From assembly GCA_963701065.1 (NCBI GenBank), contig OY969558.1, forward strand, positions 620,001 to 684,000: a stretch of DNA of 64,000 nt, written 5' to 3'. This stretch comes from Aquirickettsiella gammari. Lineage in GTDB: Bacteria > Pseudomonadota > Gammaproteobacteria > Diplorickettsiales > Diplorickettsiaceae. Positions 26,566 to 36,122 of this stretch are shown here, piece after piece (the first letter of the stretch is position 1; the number at the start of each line of letters is the position of its first letter). Below the pieces are notes generated by a model. It was not told the origin of the DNA and ran no database searches. It worked only from the letters and a program-made list of their open reading frames with translations. The translations under genes and the position numbers were made by a program.

Positions 26566-27060
26566 ATGACAACACCACAAGCAAAACCCGTTACAGCCTC
26601 AGCTGTCCATGACCATACTTACAAAATATTCCCTAATGATTTGAACTCGACCGAAACGGTCTTTGGGGGCCTAGTTATGTCGACTCTCGACAGAGTTGCT
26701 TCTGTTGTTGCAGAGCGACATAGCCAAAAGCCGTGTGTCACTGTTTCTGTCGACGCTATGCATTTTTTACAGCCCGCCAGACGAGGAGATATTTTAATTT
26801 TTCAAGCCGCTATTAATCGTAGCTGGAATAGCTCTATGGAAATAGGCGTGAGAGTTCTTGCCGAGGACTATCGTACCGGCGAACGACGCCACATGGTTTC
26901 AGCCTATTTTACCTTTGTGGGCACCGATGAAAATGGACATCCGGCTAATGTTCCTGCAGTTATTCCCGAAACTGAAGATGAAAAAAGGCGCTACGAGGAA
27001 GCGGGTCAGCGACGTGAACGCCGACATCAAGAAGCAAGAAACCGACGTGCTCACGGATAA
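26566..27060 (+). CDS. Acyl-CoA thioesterase, hotdog fold (YciA/BACH-like)
   Basis: A 164-residue hotdog-fold thioesterase that should hydrolyse acyl-CoAs in the cytoplasm. The hotdog core is visible: the FPNDLNSTETVFGGLVMSTL segment with the family Asn/Asp and GG helix start, then VTVSVDAMHFLQPARRGDIL, the second half-strand pattern WNSSMEIGVRVLAED and the C-terminal VSAYFTFVGTDENG. The last about 30 residues are strongly charged (arginine-rich), which is longer than the minimal fold. It has its own promoter candidate between it and psd. Acyl chain preference cannot be read from the sequence. Confidence 0.88.
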   Translation: MTTPQAKPVTASAVHDHTYKIFPNDLNSTETVFGGLVMSTLDRVASVVAERHSQKPCVTVSVDAMHFLQPARRGDILIFQAAINRSWNSSMEIGVRVLAEDYRTGERRHMVSAYFTFVGTDENGHPANVPAVIPETEDEKRRYEEAGQRRERRHQEARNRRAHG

Positions 27061-27167
27061 ATGCCACTTATTAAATAATATCTAAGCCCTAATAACTTCT
27101 TGGAATTTGTTAAGCGGTCGCAAAGATGTTGGTTTGATAAAAATAAAAGAATTTTGTTGGAGAGAAT

Positions 27168-27944
27168 ATGTCGATTCAAGTGTTACCCATTTTGGCTTTT
27201 AAGGATAATTATATTTGGTGCCTCATTAATGAGGAGACAAAACATTGTCTAATTGTCGATCCAGGTGAAGCAAAACCTGTTTTAGCGCAACTAAAACATT
27301 TAAATCTCACCCTAGATGCACTATTAATCACGCATCATCATTGGGATCATACCAATGGAATTCGATCCATTTTAAAATCATATCCAGTTCCCGTATTTGG
27401 TCCGGCTAAAGAAAAAATTGTTGGCTTAACCCATCCTGTTGATGAAGGTGACAAGGTTGAATTAGCAAACTGGCCGATAAGTTTTGCGGTTCTCGCTATT
27501 CCTGGTCATACCTTAGGCCATATTGCCTATTATGGAAACCAACTTCTATTTTGTGGTGATACCTTGTTTACAGGTGGTTGCGGTCGATTATTTGAAGGAA
27601 CTGCTGAACAAATGCTGAACTCTCTAAAAAAACTGGCTCATTTACCTGATCAAACACAGATTTACTGTGGGCATGAATACACACTGGCTAATCTTCATTT
27701 CGCCCAAGCCGCAGAACCTAGTAATCCTCATATAAAAGAGCGCTTGGAAAAAACCAGGATATTACGTCAAAAAAATTTGGCCAGTGTTCCCAGCTCTTTA
27801 GGTGAAGAGCGATTGAGTAATCCTTTTTTACGCTGTAAAAATCCAGGAATACTAACGCAAATAGAAAAAAGAACCGGGAAAAAATTCACTTCTACGGTTG
27901 AAGTATTTACTTATCTTCGTCAATGGAAAAATAATTTTAAATAA
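27168..27944 (+). CDS. gloB: Hydroxyacylglutathione hydrolase (glyoxalase II)
   Basis: GloB hydrolyses S-lactoylglutathione, the last step of methylglyoxal detoxification. It is a metallo-beta-lactamase-fold enzyme with the binuclear metal motif THHHWDHTNG (about residues 55-64), the GHTLGH and FCGDTLFTGGCGRLFEG segments, YCGHEYTLANL and a C-terminal substrate-binding domain with KNPGILTQIE. Length 258 is typical. The ribosome-binding site GGAGAG precedes the ATG. It is convergent with the PH-domain gene five bases away. Confidence 0.97.
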   Translation: MSIQVLPILAFKDNYIWCLINEETKHCLIVDPGEAKPVLAQLKHLNLTLDALLITHHHWDHTNGIRSILKSYPVPVFGPAKEKIVGLTHPVDEGDKVELANWPISFAVLAIPGHTLGHIAYYGNQLLFCGDTLFTGGCGRLFEGTAEQMLNSLKKLAHLPDQTQIYCGHEYTLANLHFAQAAEPSNPHIKERLEKTRILRQKNLASVPSSLGEERLSNPFLRCKNPGILTQIEKRTGKKFTSTVEVFTYLRQWKNNFK

Positions 27945-27949
27945 TAAGC

Positions 27950-28402
27950 TTAAATTGTTCTTTGTCGCTCGATCTGCGTTTGTACTTTATGACGAAATAA
28001 CAAAGGATTAGGCACCGCAGGAAATAATTCGGCCGATCCGCCGACACCACGGATACGAATTGTGCCATAATCTAATAATCGACCTAAAATACTTTGCTCG
28101 ACCTCTACTGCTTCTATACGATTTAATGCGTTTTCAAATGAATAACGTCGAATAAATCCTAACTTAATAATTACACGTTGATTAGTAATGCCAAATTCTG
28201 AGGTGTAATAAACCATTAGCGCGGACAAACAACTCAGCAATGTTATAAGTCCAGCAAGGTCTGCCATTAAAATAAGCCCCCAATAAAAAGCACAGATAGC
28301 CAGCAACAAACTTATAACGGGCCTAAAAAAAATGATCCAATGTGGATGACTACGGTAAATGAGCTTTTCATCTGACAGAAGTATTTTATCAATATAATTC
28401 AT
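27950..28402 (-). CDS. Bacterial PH-domain membrane protein
   Basis: A 150-residue membrane protein of the YdbS/bPH2 type. Two hydrophobic segments near residues 25-70 (IIFFRPVISLLLAICAFYWG and the following LAGLITLLSCLSALMVYY) are followed by a bacterial PH-like domain: ITNQRVIIKLGFIRR, then ALNRIEAVEVEQSILGRLLD, and YGTIRIRGVGGS. These proteins are widespread; their function is poorly known, with suggested roles in envelope stress. Its end nearly touches gloB, convergently. The ATG is upstream-divergent from folB. Confidence 0.82.
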   Translation of the reverse strand: MNYIDKILLSDEKLIYRSHPHWIIFFRPVISLLLAICAFYWGLILMADLAGLITLLSCLSALMVYYTSEFGITNQRVIIKLGFIRRYSFENALNRIEAVEVEQSILGRLLDYGTIRIRGVGGSAELFPAVPNPLLFRHKVQTQIERQRTI

Positions 28403-28491
28403 GCTGACCTCTTATTATTTGAGTAACTATTGTTCCTTCCTCGCACGCTAATCCTAGCTAAACTTAGCCTGCTTTGCTATCCTTCTGTCGC

Positions 28492-28857
28492 ATGAATGGG
28501 CAATTAATATTAGAAAAACTCAACTTAGCGGTTAAATTAGGCTACTCGGCAGAGGAACGCTCCTTGCCACAATGGGTCTCCGTCAAAATTAAGCTCAGCT
28601 TTCCTCATCTTCCTGCCGCCTGCATCGACGATAACTTAGATAATACCTTTTGTTACGCCACCCTATCTGAAGCCTTGCAAAAATTCTGCGATGAACGCTC
28701 TTTTAAACTTATCGAAGCCTTGGCTTATCAACTTTATCAATTTCTAAAAAAGAAAACACTCGAAATGAGGCAAGAAAGAGTAGCTATTTTTTTATCTATC
28801 AGCAAAAATCCTCAGCTACCTAAACTAGAGCAAGCTAGCTTTTCAATTTGCGACTAA
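28492..28857 (+). CDS. folB: Dihydroneopterin aldolase (FolB-like)
   Basis: FolB cleaves dihydroneopterin in tetrahydrofolate synthesis. This 121-residue protein has the family N-terminus (LEKLNLAVKLGYSAEERSLP, with the catalytic-region glutamates), the YATLSEAL segment, and RSFKLIEALAYQLYQFL, which contains the conserved KLIEAL helix. It is a tunnelling-fold protein, probably an octamer. I chose the ATG at 28492; an in-frame TTG at 28474 would add six residues, and neither has a clear ribosome-binding site. No other folate gene is nearby. Confidence 0.85.
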   Translation: MNGQLILEKLNLAVKLGYSAEERSLPQWVSVKIKLSFPHLPAACIDDNLDNTFCYATLSEALQKFCDERSFKLIEALAYQLYQFLKKKTLEMRQERVAIFLSISKNPQLPKLEQASFSICD

Positions 28858-29048
28858 GCGCAACCTCTTATCAACGCTATAATTAAATTTCTATTTTAGT
28901 TACACTATATCTTATGTAAATCTCTCGCAAAAAATAAATCGTTTGTCTAAGTGTTAAATACCTCGCTTTAAAAGGATTTATTTTCCGGGTAACTAAATAT
29001 TGGCAAAGATAATACAACAAAGAAAGCAAAGCTTCTGCAAGAGGTCTT

Positions 29049-31658
29049 ATGAAAAACACGCTGGATTTATCAAAACATACACCCATGATACGCCAATATC
29101 TACGTATAAAAGCTCACCATAAAGACAAATTATTATTTTATCGAATGGGCGATTTTTACGAACTATTTTATGAAGATGCCATCAAAGCAGCCAAATTACT
29201 TAATATTACCTTAACACAACGAGGGCAATCTGCCAGTCAAGCCATTCCAATGGCGGGCGTGCCCTTTCATAGTGTCGAGAGCTATTTAGCAAAACTTGTT
29301 AAGCAAGGCGTATCGATTGCTATTTGCGAACAAATAGGTGATCCAACGCTAACAAAAGGCCCTATGGAAAGGCAAGTCACTCGCGTCATTACTCCCGGAA
29401 CACTGAGTGATGACGCTCTATTAGAAGAGCAACAAAGTAATATATTGCTCGCCCTGTATGGCCAAAATGATCAATTTGGACTCGCTTACTTAGACATGGG
29501 TAGCGGGCAAATTCATATTTTACAGGTAGTCAGTGAAGAGGCTTTAATCAGCGAATTAGCACGACTCAACCCGGCTGAGTTGCTCATTAGCGAAGATTAT
29601 AAAGCGGATCAACTGCTTAAACGCTACAAAACTATTCGCCGTAGACCTACTTGGGAATTTGACTTAAACACAGCCATTCATTTACTAACGCAACAATTTC
29701 AAGTGCGTGATTTAAGTGGCTTTGGTTGTCAAAATTTACCGTTAGCGATACAAGCGGCTGGTTGTTTATTGAACTATGCTAAAGACACCCAACGCACTCA
29801 TTTACGACATATTCAGCCAATTCGAGTAGAACGTCGCGAAGAAAGTGTTATTTTAGATGCCACGACCCGACGTAACTTAGAATTAACCCGCAACTTACAG
29901 GGCGGAAGAAATAATAGCTTAGTGGCTATCCTTGACGAAACAGCAACCCCAATGGGGGGTCGCTTACTTCATCGATGGATACACCTGCCATTGCGTGAAA
30001 TCTCAACAATTCAAGCACGTCAAAACGCGATTCTATCTTTAATAGCGACGCAATCTTATCCCGATTTACACAATATATTAAAAGCCGTAGGTGATATTGA
30101 ACGCATCATTACACGTATCGGCTTAAAATCCGCAAAACCACGTGACTTGAGTCAACTACGCACAGGTCTTGCTATTTTACCTGATATTCATAATAAACTT
30201 GCCCCTTGTTTAAACCACGCAACAGAAAAAAATCAACGCTCAGACTTACTTACCGCTTTAAGCCAGGATATCAAAACATTCCCGCAACTATTTGCTTTAA
30301 TACAACAAGCTATTATCGAAAATCCTCCTGTGGTTATTCGCGAAGGCGGTGTCATTGCGAAAGGATATCATGCTGAACTTGATGAACTACAAAACCTGAG
30401 TGAAAATGCCGGACAATATCTAGTCGATTTAGAAAAACGTGAACGAGAACTGTCGGGTATTAATACACTGAAAGTCGGTTTTAACCGTGTCCATGGTTAT
30501 CACATCGAAGTAAGCCGCGGACAAGCCAAACAGGTTCCGCCACATTATATACGTCGACAAACCTTAACCCATGCTGAACGTTTTATTACACCCGAATTAA
30601 AGGAATTTGAAGATAAAGCCTTAAGTGCGCGTTCTAAAGCGTTAAGCTTAGAAAAAAAACTCTATGATGAATTACTTGAACAATTAATCCATTATCTCCC
30701 CGCTCTGCAAAAAACAGTTAACGCATTGGCACAATTAGATGTTCTCATCTGTTTTGCAGAGCGCGCTACAACGCTTGGTTTAATATGTCCTCAATTAAGC
30801 AAAAATCCAGGCATCTACATTGAAGAGGGTCGCCACTTAGTCATTGAACAAACCTTAGATACCCCATTCGTAGCGAATAACTGTCACTTAACCCCTGAAC
30901 GACGCTTGTTGATTATTACCGGCCCTAATATGGGTGGAAAATCGACTTATATGCGACAAACTGCCTTAATTTGTTTGTTGGCCGGGATCGGTTGTTTTGT
31001 GCCGGCTAAAAGCGCTACGATAGGACCCATCGATCGTATTTTTACTCGCATTGGGGCAGCCGATGATCTCGCCAGTGGTCAATCAACCTTTATGGTCGAA
31101 ATGACCGAAACAGCCTCTATTTTGCATAATGCCACTGAACAGAGTTTAGTTATTATGGATGAGATTGGGCGTGGTACGAGTACCTTTGATGGCCTGGCGT
31201 TGGCCTTTTCTTGTGCTGAATATTTAGCGAAACAAGTCAAAGCTTATACATTATTTGCCACCCATTATTTTGAATTGACGGGTTTAGCGGAAGAAAATAC
31301 CGAAATAAGCAACTACCACGTTAATGCCATAGAACACGGGGATAAAATTGTATTCTTATATACTGTCAATGAGGGGCCAGCAAGCCAAAGTTATGGGCTA
31401 CAGGTTGCACAACTGGCCGGTGTTCCTAGACCCGTTATTCAATGCGCTAGAAAAAAACTCATGGAGCTCGAACAAGCTTCTTCTTTGTCTGATGGTAAAA
31501 CAAAAAGCGAGACAAATCGCCCCCCATCTTTACAGAAACTCTCTTATAACCCTGCTATTATGGCCTTACTCGATCAAACAGACCCTGATCAATTGACGCC
31601 CAAAGAAGCACTTGAAATAATTTATCGATTAAAATCCCTGCGAGGAATGACTGTATGA
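29049..31658 (+). CDS. mutS: DNA mismatch repair protein MutS
   Basis: MutS recognises base mismatches and starts MutL-dependent repair. The mismatch-binding N-terminal domain has the Phe-x-Glu-like DFYELFYEDA and the ITLTQRG segment. The connector, lever and clamp domains follow, then the ABC-type ATPase with Walker A GPNMGGKSTYMRQTA, Walker B DEIGRGTSTFDGLAL and the ATHYFELTGLA H-loop. Length 869 is normal. Its TGA overlaps the ATG of pssA by four bases, which suggests translational coupling of two functionally unrelated genes. Confidence 0.98.
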   Translation: MKNTLDLSKHTPMIRQYLRIKAHHKDKLLFYRMGDFYELFYEDAIKAAKLLNITLTQRGQSASQAIPMAGVPFHSVESYLAKLVKQGVSIAICEQIGDPTLTKGPMERQVTRVITPGTLSDDALLEEQQSNILLALYGQNDQFGLAYLDMGSGQIHILQVVSEEALISELARLNPAELLISEDYKADQLLKRYKTIRRRPTWEFDLNTAIHLLTQQFQVRDLSGFGCQNLPLAIQAAGCLLNYAKDTQRTHLRHIQPIRVERREESVILDATTRRNLELTRNLQGGRNNSLVAILDETATPMGGRLLHRWIHLPLREISTIQARQNAILSLIATQSYPDLHNILKAVGDIERIITRIGLKSAKPRDLSQLRTGLAILPDIHNKLAPCLNHATEKNQRSDLLTALSQDIKTFPQLFALIQQAIIENPPVVIREGGVIAKGYHAELDELQNLSENAGQYLVDLEKRERELSGINTLKVGFNRVHGYHIEVSRGQAKQVPPHYIRRQTLTHAERFITPELKEFEDKALSARSKALSLEKKLYDELLEQLIHYLPALQKTVNALAQLDVLICFAERATTLGLICPQLSKNPGIYIEEGRHLVIEQTLDTPFVANNCHLTPERRLLIITGPNMGGKSTYMRQTALICLLAGIGCFVPAKSATIGPIDRIFTRIGAADDLASGQSTFMVEMTETASILHNATEQSLVIMDEIGRGTSTFDGLALAFSCAEYLAKQVKAYTLFATHYFELTGLAEENTEISNYHVNAIEHGDKIVFLYTVNEGPASQSYGLQVAQLAGVPRPVIQCARKKLMELEQASSLSDGKTKSETNRPPSLQKLSYNPAIMALLDQTDPDQLTPKEALEIIYRLKSLRGMTV

Positions 31659-32500
31659 ATAACATCCCTAACGATGCCACATTTTCGCATCATCAAGCTA
31701 AACAAAAGCAAGACCCCTCCAAACTCGATAAAGGGATAGATAATGGTGAAACGATCGAAGAAGGGGAAAGACTCGCTTATCGTCGACGAGGGATCTATCT
31801 ACTCCCCAATCTATTTACCATAGCCGGATTATTTGCTGGTTTTTATGCCATAGTAACCGCGATGGAAGGTTATTTTAATTATGCCGCTGTTGCTATTTTC
31901 GTTGCGATGATTATGGACTTTTTTGATGGTCGTGTCGCTCGCCTAACCAATACTCAAAGTGCTTTTGGTGCAGAATTAGATAGTTTATCTGACATGGTTT
32001 CTTTTGGTGTAGCACCGGCACTAGTTATTTATAGTTGGTCTTTAGAGGGCTTAGGTAAATTAGGTTGGTTAGCCGCATTTCTATTTGCCGCCGCGGGCGC
32101 ATTACGTTTAGCGCGATTTAACACCCAAGTATTGGTAGCGGATAAGCGTTATTTTCAAGGATTACCTATTCCTGCCGCCGCGGGTGTTTTAGCCAGTATG
32201 GTATGGTTATGCGTTGATTCAGAAATTCTGGGTGATGTAGTTAGTCTTATCACAGCCGCCTTAGCTATCATCATTGCTATCTTAATGGTCAGTAACGTGC
32301 GTTACCATTCTTTTAAAGAAATTGATCTAAAGGGCCGTGTTCCTTTTGTGGCTATTTTACTCATCGTATTGGCTTTCGTAGGTATTTCTCTTGATCCACC
32401 TAAGGTATTATTTCTTATCTTTTTTTGTTATGCCTTATCGGGCCCTATTCTAAGCCTGTATGCTTTATGCAAAGCGCGTTCTTGCAGTAAAAAAGAATAA
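31655..32500 (+). CDS. pssA: CDP-diacylglycerol-serine O-phosphatidyltransferase
   Basis: PssA makes phosphatidylserine from CDP-diacylglycerol and serine. It is the membrane-embedded type: after a polar N-terminal tail of about 45 residues come YLLPNLFTIAGLFAGFYA and several further membrane segments. The CDP-alcohol phosphotransferase signature DGx2ARx8Gx3Dx3D is complete (DGRVARLTNTQSAFGAELDS and continuing to SD). Length 281. It overlaps mutS by four bases. Together with psd it completes phosphatidylethanolamine synthesis. It is convergent with sdaA, with 45 bases between. Confidence 0.95.
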   Translation: MNNIPNDATFSHHQAKQKQDPSKLDKGIDNGETIEEGERLAYRRRGIYLLPNLFTIAGLFAGFYAIVTAMEGYFNYAAVAIFVAMIMDFFDGRVARLTNTQSAFGAELDSLSDMVSFGVAPALVIYSWSLEGLGKLGWLAAFLFAAAGALRLARFNTQVLVADKRYFQGLPIPAAAGVLASMVWLCVDSEILGDVVSLITAALAIIIAILMVSNVRYHSFKEIDLKGRVPFVAILLIVLAFVGISLDPPKVLFLIFFCYALSGPILSLYALCKARSCSKKE

Positions 32501-32545
32501 ATTTATAAAAATTAGCTCCAGACACGCTGCTTTTAGAAGAGACGA

Positions 32546-33940
32546 CTAACATTCGGGGACATTAACAGCTAGCGTTTTTGCTAAACCGCCTAAAGAGGTT
32601 TCCTTATAAATAGCCATCATGTCTTTTCCAGTTGCAAACATCGTCTCTATCACTTTATCTAAAGATACCTTTTTATTTTTTCCATCCTCCATCAAGGCCA
32701 AATAAGCCAGCTTAATAGCCTTTTCTGCGCCTACACCATTGCGTTCGATACAAGGAATCTGCACTAAACCGGCTACTGGATCACAAGTCATGCCTAAATG
32801 ATGTTCCATGGCCATTTCAGCAGCATTTTCGATTTGTTCTAAGCTTCCTCCTAATACCGCTGTCAACGCCCCCGCCGCCATGGAACAAGCAACACCCACT
32901 TCGCCTTGACAACCCACTTCAGCACCGGATATCGATGCATTGATTTTATAAAGTAAAGCGATAGCACCCGCCACTAATAAAAAATCACTGATCCCTTGTT
33001 CATCAACATTTTCATAAAAACGCCGGTAATAGGTTAATACGGCTGGAATAATCCCCGCTGCACCATTGGTTGGCGCTGTTACGATGCGCCCCCCCGCTGC
33101 ATTTTCCTCATTTACCGCCATCGCATAAATAGTTGGCCATAATAATGCGCCTGGAAATGCCGATAATTTTGAAGACGCCTTATCACTCATTTTGGCATAT
33201 AACGCCGGGGCACGACGCTTAACTTTAAGTCCCCCCGGTAATATCCCTCGCTCATGACAACCTTTATCGACACAGGCTTGCATCACATCGGCTATTTTCA
33301 ATAAGTCCGCCCGAATATCTCTGTCAGGCGCCAATTGTTGTTCATTGGCTAACATAAGCGCTGGAATCGTCAATCCACTTTTTTTACAGGCATCAAAAAG
33401 TTCAAGCGCTTTAGCAAAGGGGTAAGGAACCGTAATAGTGTCCTCTTTATATTGTTGACCAAATTCTTGTTCTGTGACAATAAAACCGCCGCCTATCGAA
33501 TAATAAATTTGACTTTTTAAGGGCAGGTTCTGTGTATCAAATGCCGTGAAGCGCATTCCATTGGTATGTGCGGGTAGTAATTCTTTTTGTAGAAACAAGA
33601 GATCACTTTGCGCTGAGAAAAAAATACTTTTCTTCCCGGCTAGATTAATCCTAGCCGCGGCAATAATTTCTTTAGCGCGTTGCGGCGCTTTTTTAGGATC
33701 AATCGTATCGGGAAGCTGTCCCTCTAATCCATTTAAAATAGCGACATCCGTCGCATGACCACGGCCAGTTAAAGCAAGAGAGCCATAGAGCTCAACCTGT
33801 AAACGGCTCACTTGACTGAATAAATTAGCCTCTAGATTTAAATTCTCGACAAATTTATGCGCCGCTTTCATCGGCCCTACGGTATGTGAACTAGATGGCC
33901 CAATTCCAATCGAAAACAAATCAAACACACTGATTGTCAT
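32546..33940 (-). CDS. sdaA: L-serine ammonia-lyase (L-serine deaminase)
   Basis: This single-chain iron-sulfur enzyme converts L-serine to pyruvate and ammonia. Diagnostic segments are GIGPSSSHTVGPMKAAH at the N-terminus (beta domain), then the catalytic alpha domain with TAPTNGAAGIIPAVL, GAEVGCQGEVGVACSMAAGA (cluster cysteine), and CDPVAGLVQIPCIERN with the remaining cluster cysteines. Length 464 matches E. coli SdaA/SdaB. Serine use as a carbon source is common in Legionellales. It competes with PssA, which lies next to it, for serine; that link may be coincidental. Confidence 0.96.
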   Translation of the reverse strand: MTISVFDLFSIGIGPSSSHTVGPMKAAHKFVENLNLEANLFSQVSRLQVELYGSLALTGRGHATDVAILNGLEGQLPDTIDPKKAPQRAKEIIAAARINLAGKKSIFFSAQSDLLFLQKELLPAHTNGMRFTAFDTQNLPLKSQIYYSIGGGFIVTEQEFGQQYKEDTITVPYPFAKALELFDACKKSGLTIPALMLANEQQLAPDRDIRADLLKIADVMQACVDKGCHERGILPGGLKVKRRAPALYAKMSDKASSKLSAFPGALLWPTIYAMAVNEENAAGGRIVTAPTNGAAGIIPAVLTYYRRFYENVDEQGISDFLLVAGAIALLYKINASISGAEVGCQGEVGVACSMAAGALTAVLGGSLEQIENAAEMAMEHHLGMTCDPVAGLVQIPCIERNGVGAEKAIKLAYLALMEDGKNKKVSLDKVIETMFATGKDMMAIYKETSLGGLAKTLAVNVPEC

Positions 33941-34007
33941 AAACTGACTACTTTCGTTATTTATTTGAGCTATTCTATCGCTTTCCCTAACACGAAAAAA
34001 GCGCTAA

Positions 34008-36050
34008 TCAAAAAAGCTCGATCGGATCGACATCCAGCGACCAACGAACCCGACGGCTACTCGCTAAAAGACTAATCGGCTTTATGATTTGTTCTAATAA
34101 ACGATGTAAAGGCTTGCGTTGACTTGCTTGTAATAGTAATTGACAGCGATAATAACCCGCTCGCCTTGGTAATAAAGAAGGTACGGGTCCTAATAGTCTT
34201 ACTTCTTCACTATATGGCTTGGCCTGATGTTTAACCTCATTTAAAAAATCGTTGGGATAGCTCGCGCTCAGTGCTTCGGCATGAATTAGCACTAAATAAC
34301 TAAAAGGGGGTAATAACGATGCGCGTCTCTCCTGTAATAATATGTCACTAAAGCTAAGGTAACCTTGCTGGATTAAGTGCAGTAACAAAGGATGTTCCGG
34401 ATGATAGGTCTGAATCAATACTTCGCCTGGTTTATCGGCACGTCCAGCGCGTCCCGCTACTTGAGTTAGTAACTGACCGGTTCGTTCTAAAGCACGAAAA
34501 TCTGCACTAAATAACCCGCTATCTGCTTCTAAAATACCAACTAAGGTTACATTTGGAAAATGATGTCCTTTCGCCAACATTTGCGTTCCAATCAAAATCT
34601 GACTTTCACCTTCATGTATATTTTTTAATAAGCTATCTAAACTTCCTTTATGTTGCGTATTATCCCTATCAATACGAACGATCCCTACGCTTGGAAAATA
34701 CTTTTGTAAGGTTTGTTCCAGACGTTGTGTACCCTGACCTAAAGCAAATAATTGTTGGCCCTGGCAATTAGGGCAATGTGTATCTAATGGCCGCCGATAA
34801 CCACAATAATGACATTGCAAATGGGCTGGTTTTTTATGGAATGTCATTTTACGTTCACAGCGCTGACAATCTGCTGTCCAACCGCAATCATGGCAGATAG
34901 TAACCGGTGAAAATCCCCGCCGATTTAAAAATAAAAGCACTTGTCCTTGATTTTGCAAATGCTTTTGCATCGTTTGTAATAATACCGGCGCAAAACCTTG
35001 CTCGAGTTTTTGCTGACGTAAGTCAACAAAATGAAAACTGGGTTGCAATGCGTTACCAGCACGTTCAGGTAAGTGCAACATTTGATAACGCTTTTGGCGA
35101 GCATTAAAAACACTTTCTAAAGAAGCCGTTGCGGAACCTAAAATAACCGGTATATTTTCTAAGCGTCCGCGTACTAAAGCTAAATCCCGCGCATGATAGC
35201 GCAAACCATTTTGTTGTTTAAAAGAGCTATCATGCTCTTCATCAACAATAATGATGCCTGGGCGCAATAAGGGCGTAAACAACGCAGAACGTGTACCGAT
35301 AATAATAGAGGCGGCACCTGTTTTAGATAATAACCAGTGTTCTAAACGTTGTTTTTCCGTTAATCGCGAGTGAAATAATAGCAAAGGAACCGAAAAACGT
35401 GCTTGAAAACGCTCTAACATTTGCGGCGTTAAACCAATTTCAGGAACTAATACCAAAGCTTGCTCACCGCGATCTAAAACCGCTTGTATCGCCTCAAGAT
35501 ACACCTCTGTTTTTCCACTCCCTGTGACACCATTCAATAAAAAAGCTTGAAATTTTCCTAAGGAATTAATAATTGTAGCTATCGCCTGTTGCTGATGCGT
35601 ATTTAATTGTATTATTTTTGCTAAAGCACCATCAGTAGTCGTATTTATTACTATTTTTTTGCTATTAATTTTAGCGGCGTGGATTTTAGGTGCTTTTTTA
35701 AGACTATTTTTAAAATCTTTTCCCACTCGTAACGAATTTGGCAATGCATTAGCAAACACTTCACCCAAAGGACAGTGATAATAACGACTGGTCCATTCTA
35801 ATAAACGCTGTATAGAATCCGGCAAAAGAGGCACTTTATCAAGAATAGCAATCGCCGTTCTTAATTGTGAGAGCGGCCGTTCCGAAGTTATGCTTAGCTC
35901 CATTAAAAAACCAACTTTTTCCTGTTTTCCAAACGGAACAAGGACACGCAAGCCTTTTTTTAATTGATTTAAGGGAAAATCTGTTGGTGCTAAATAATCA
36001 AAATAGTGGTGCAAAGGTGCGGCAATAGCAATTTTTAGAATATTAAGCAT
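34008..36050 (-). CDS. priA: Primosomal replication restart helicase PriA
   Basis: PriA reloads the replisome at collapsed forks. The N-terminal DNA-binding domain is visible (APLHHYFDYLAP, then LRVLVPFGKQEKVGFL). The motor has Walker A GVTGSGKTEVYLEAI, Walker B VDEEHDSSFKQ, GSATASLES, and an intact set of zinc-binding cysteines (CHDCGWTADCQRCE, then CHYCGYRRPLDTHCPNCQG). QVAGRAGRADKPGEVLIQT is the late helicase motif. Length 680, slightly shorter than the E. coli protein. It is 67 bases from sdaA, on the same strand. Confidence 0.97.
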   Translation of the reverse strand: MLNILKIAIAAPLHHYFDYLAPTDFPLNQLKKGLRVLVPFGKQEKVGFLMELSITSERPLSQLRTAIAILDKVPLLPDSIQRLLEWTSRYYHCPLGEVFANALPNSLRVGKDFKNSLKKAPKIHAAKINSKKIVINTTTDGALAKIIQLNTHQQQAIATIINSLGKFQAFLLNGVTGSGKTEVYLEAIQAVLDRGEQALVLVPEIGLTPQMLERFQARFSVPLLLFHSRLTEKQRLEHWLLSKTGAASIIIGTRSALFTPLLRPGIIIVDEEHDSSFKQQNGLRYHARDLALVRGRLENIPVILGSATASLESVFNARQKRYQMLHLPERAGNALQPSFHFVDLRQQKLEQGFAPVLLQTMQKHLQNQGQVLLFLNRRGFSPVTICHDCGWTADCQRCERKMTFHKKPAHLQCHYCGYRRPLDTHCPNCQGQQLFALGQGTQRLEQTLQKYFPSVGIVRIDRDNTQHKGSLDSLLKNIHEGESQILIGTQMLAKGHHFPNVTLVGILEADSGLFSADFRALERTGQLLTQVAGRAGRADKPGEVLIQTYHPEHPLLLHLIQQGYLSFSDILLQERRASLLPPFSYLVLIHAEALSASYPNDFLNEVKHQAKPYSEEVRLLGPVPSLLPRRAGYYRCQLLLQASQRKPLHRLLEQIIKPISLLASSRRVRWSLDVDPIELF

Positions 36051-36122
36051 TTATCTAAGCCAATAAAATAATTAAAAATTGCATTGTCTTCCTTAAAGTA
36101 AAAAATCTTTAGTGTTCATTGA

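Noticed and set aside
28883..29086. A 67-codon - strand frame over the mutS start
   Set aside because: Overlaps the start of a certain gene, no family features; the 28858-29048 gap holds nothing else that I recognise.
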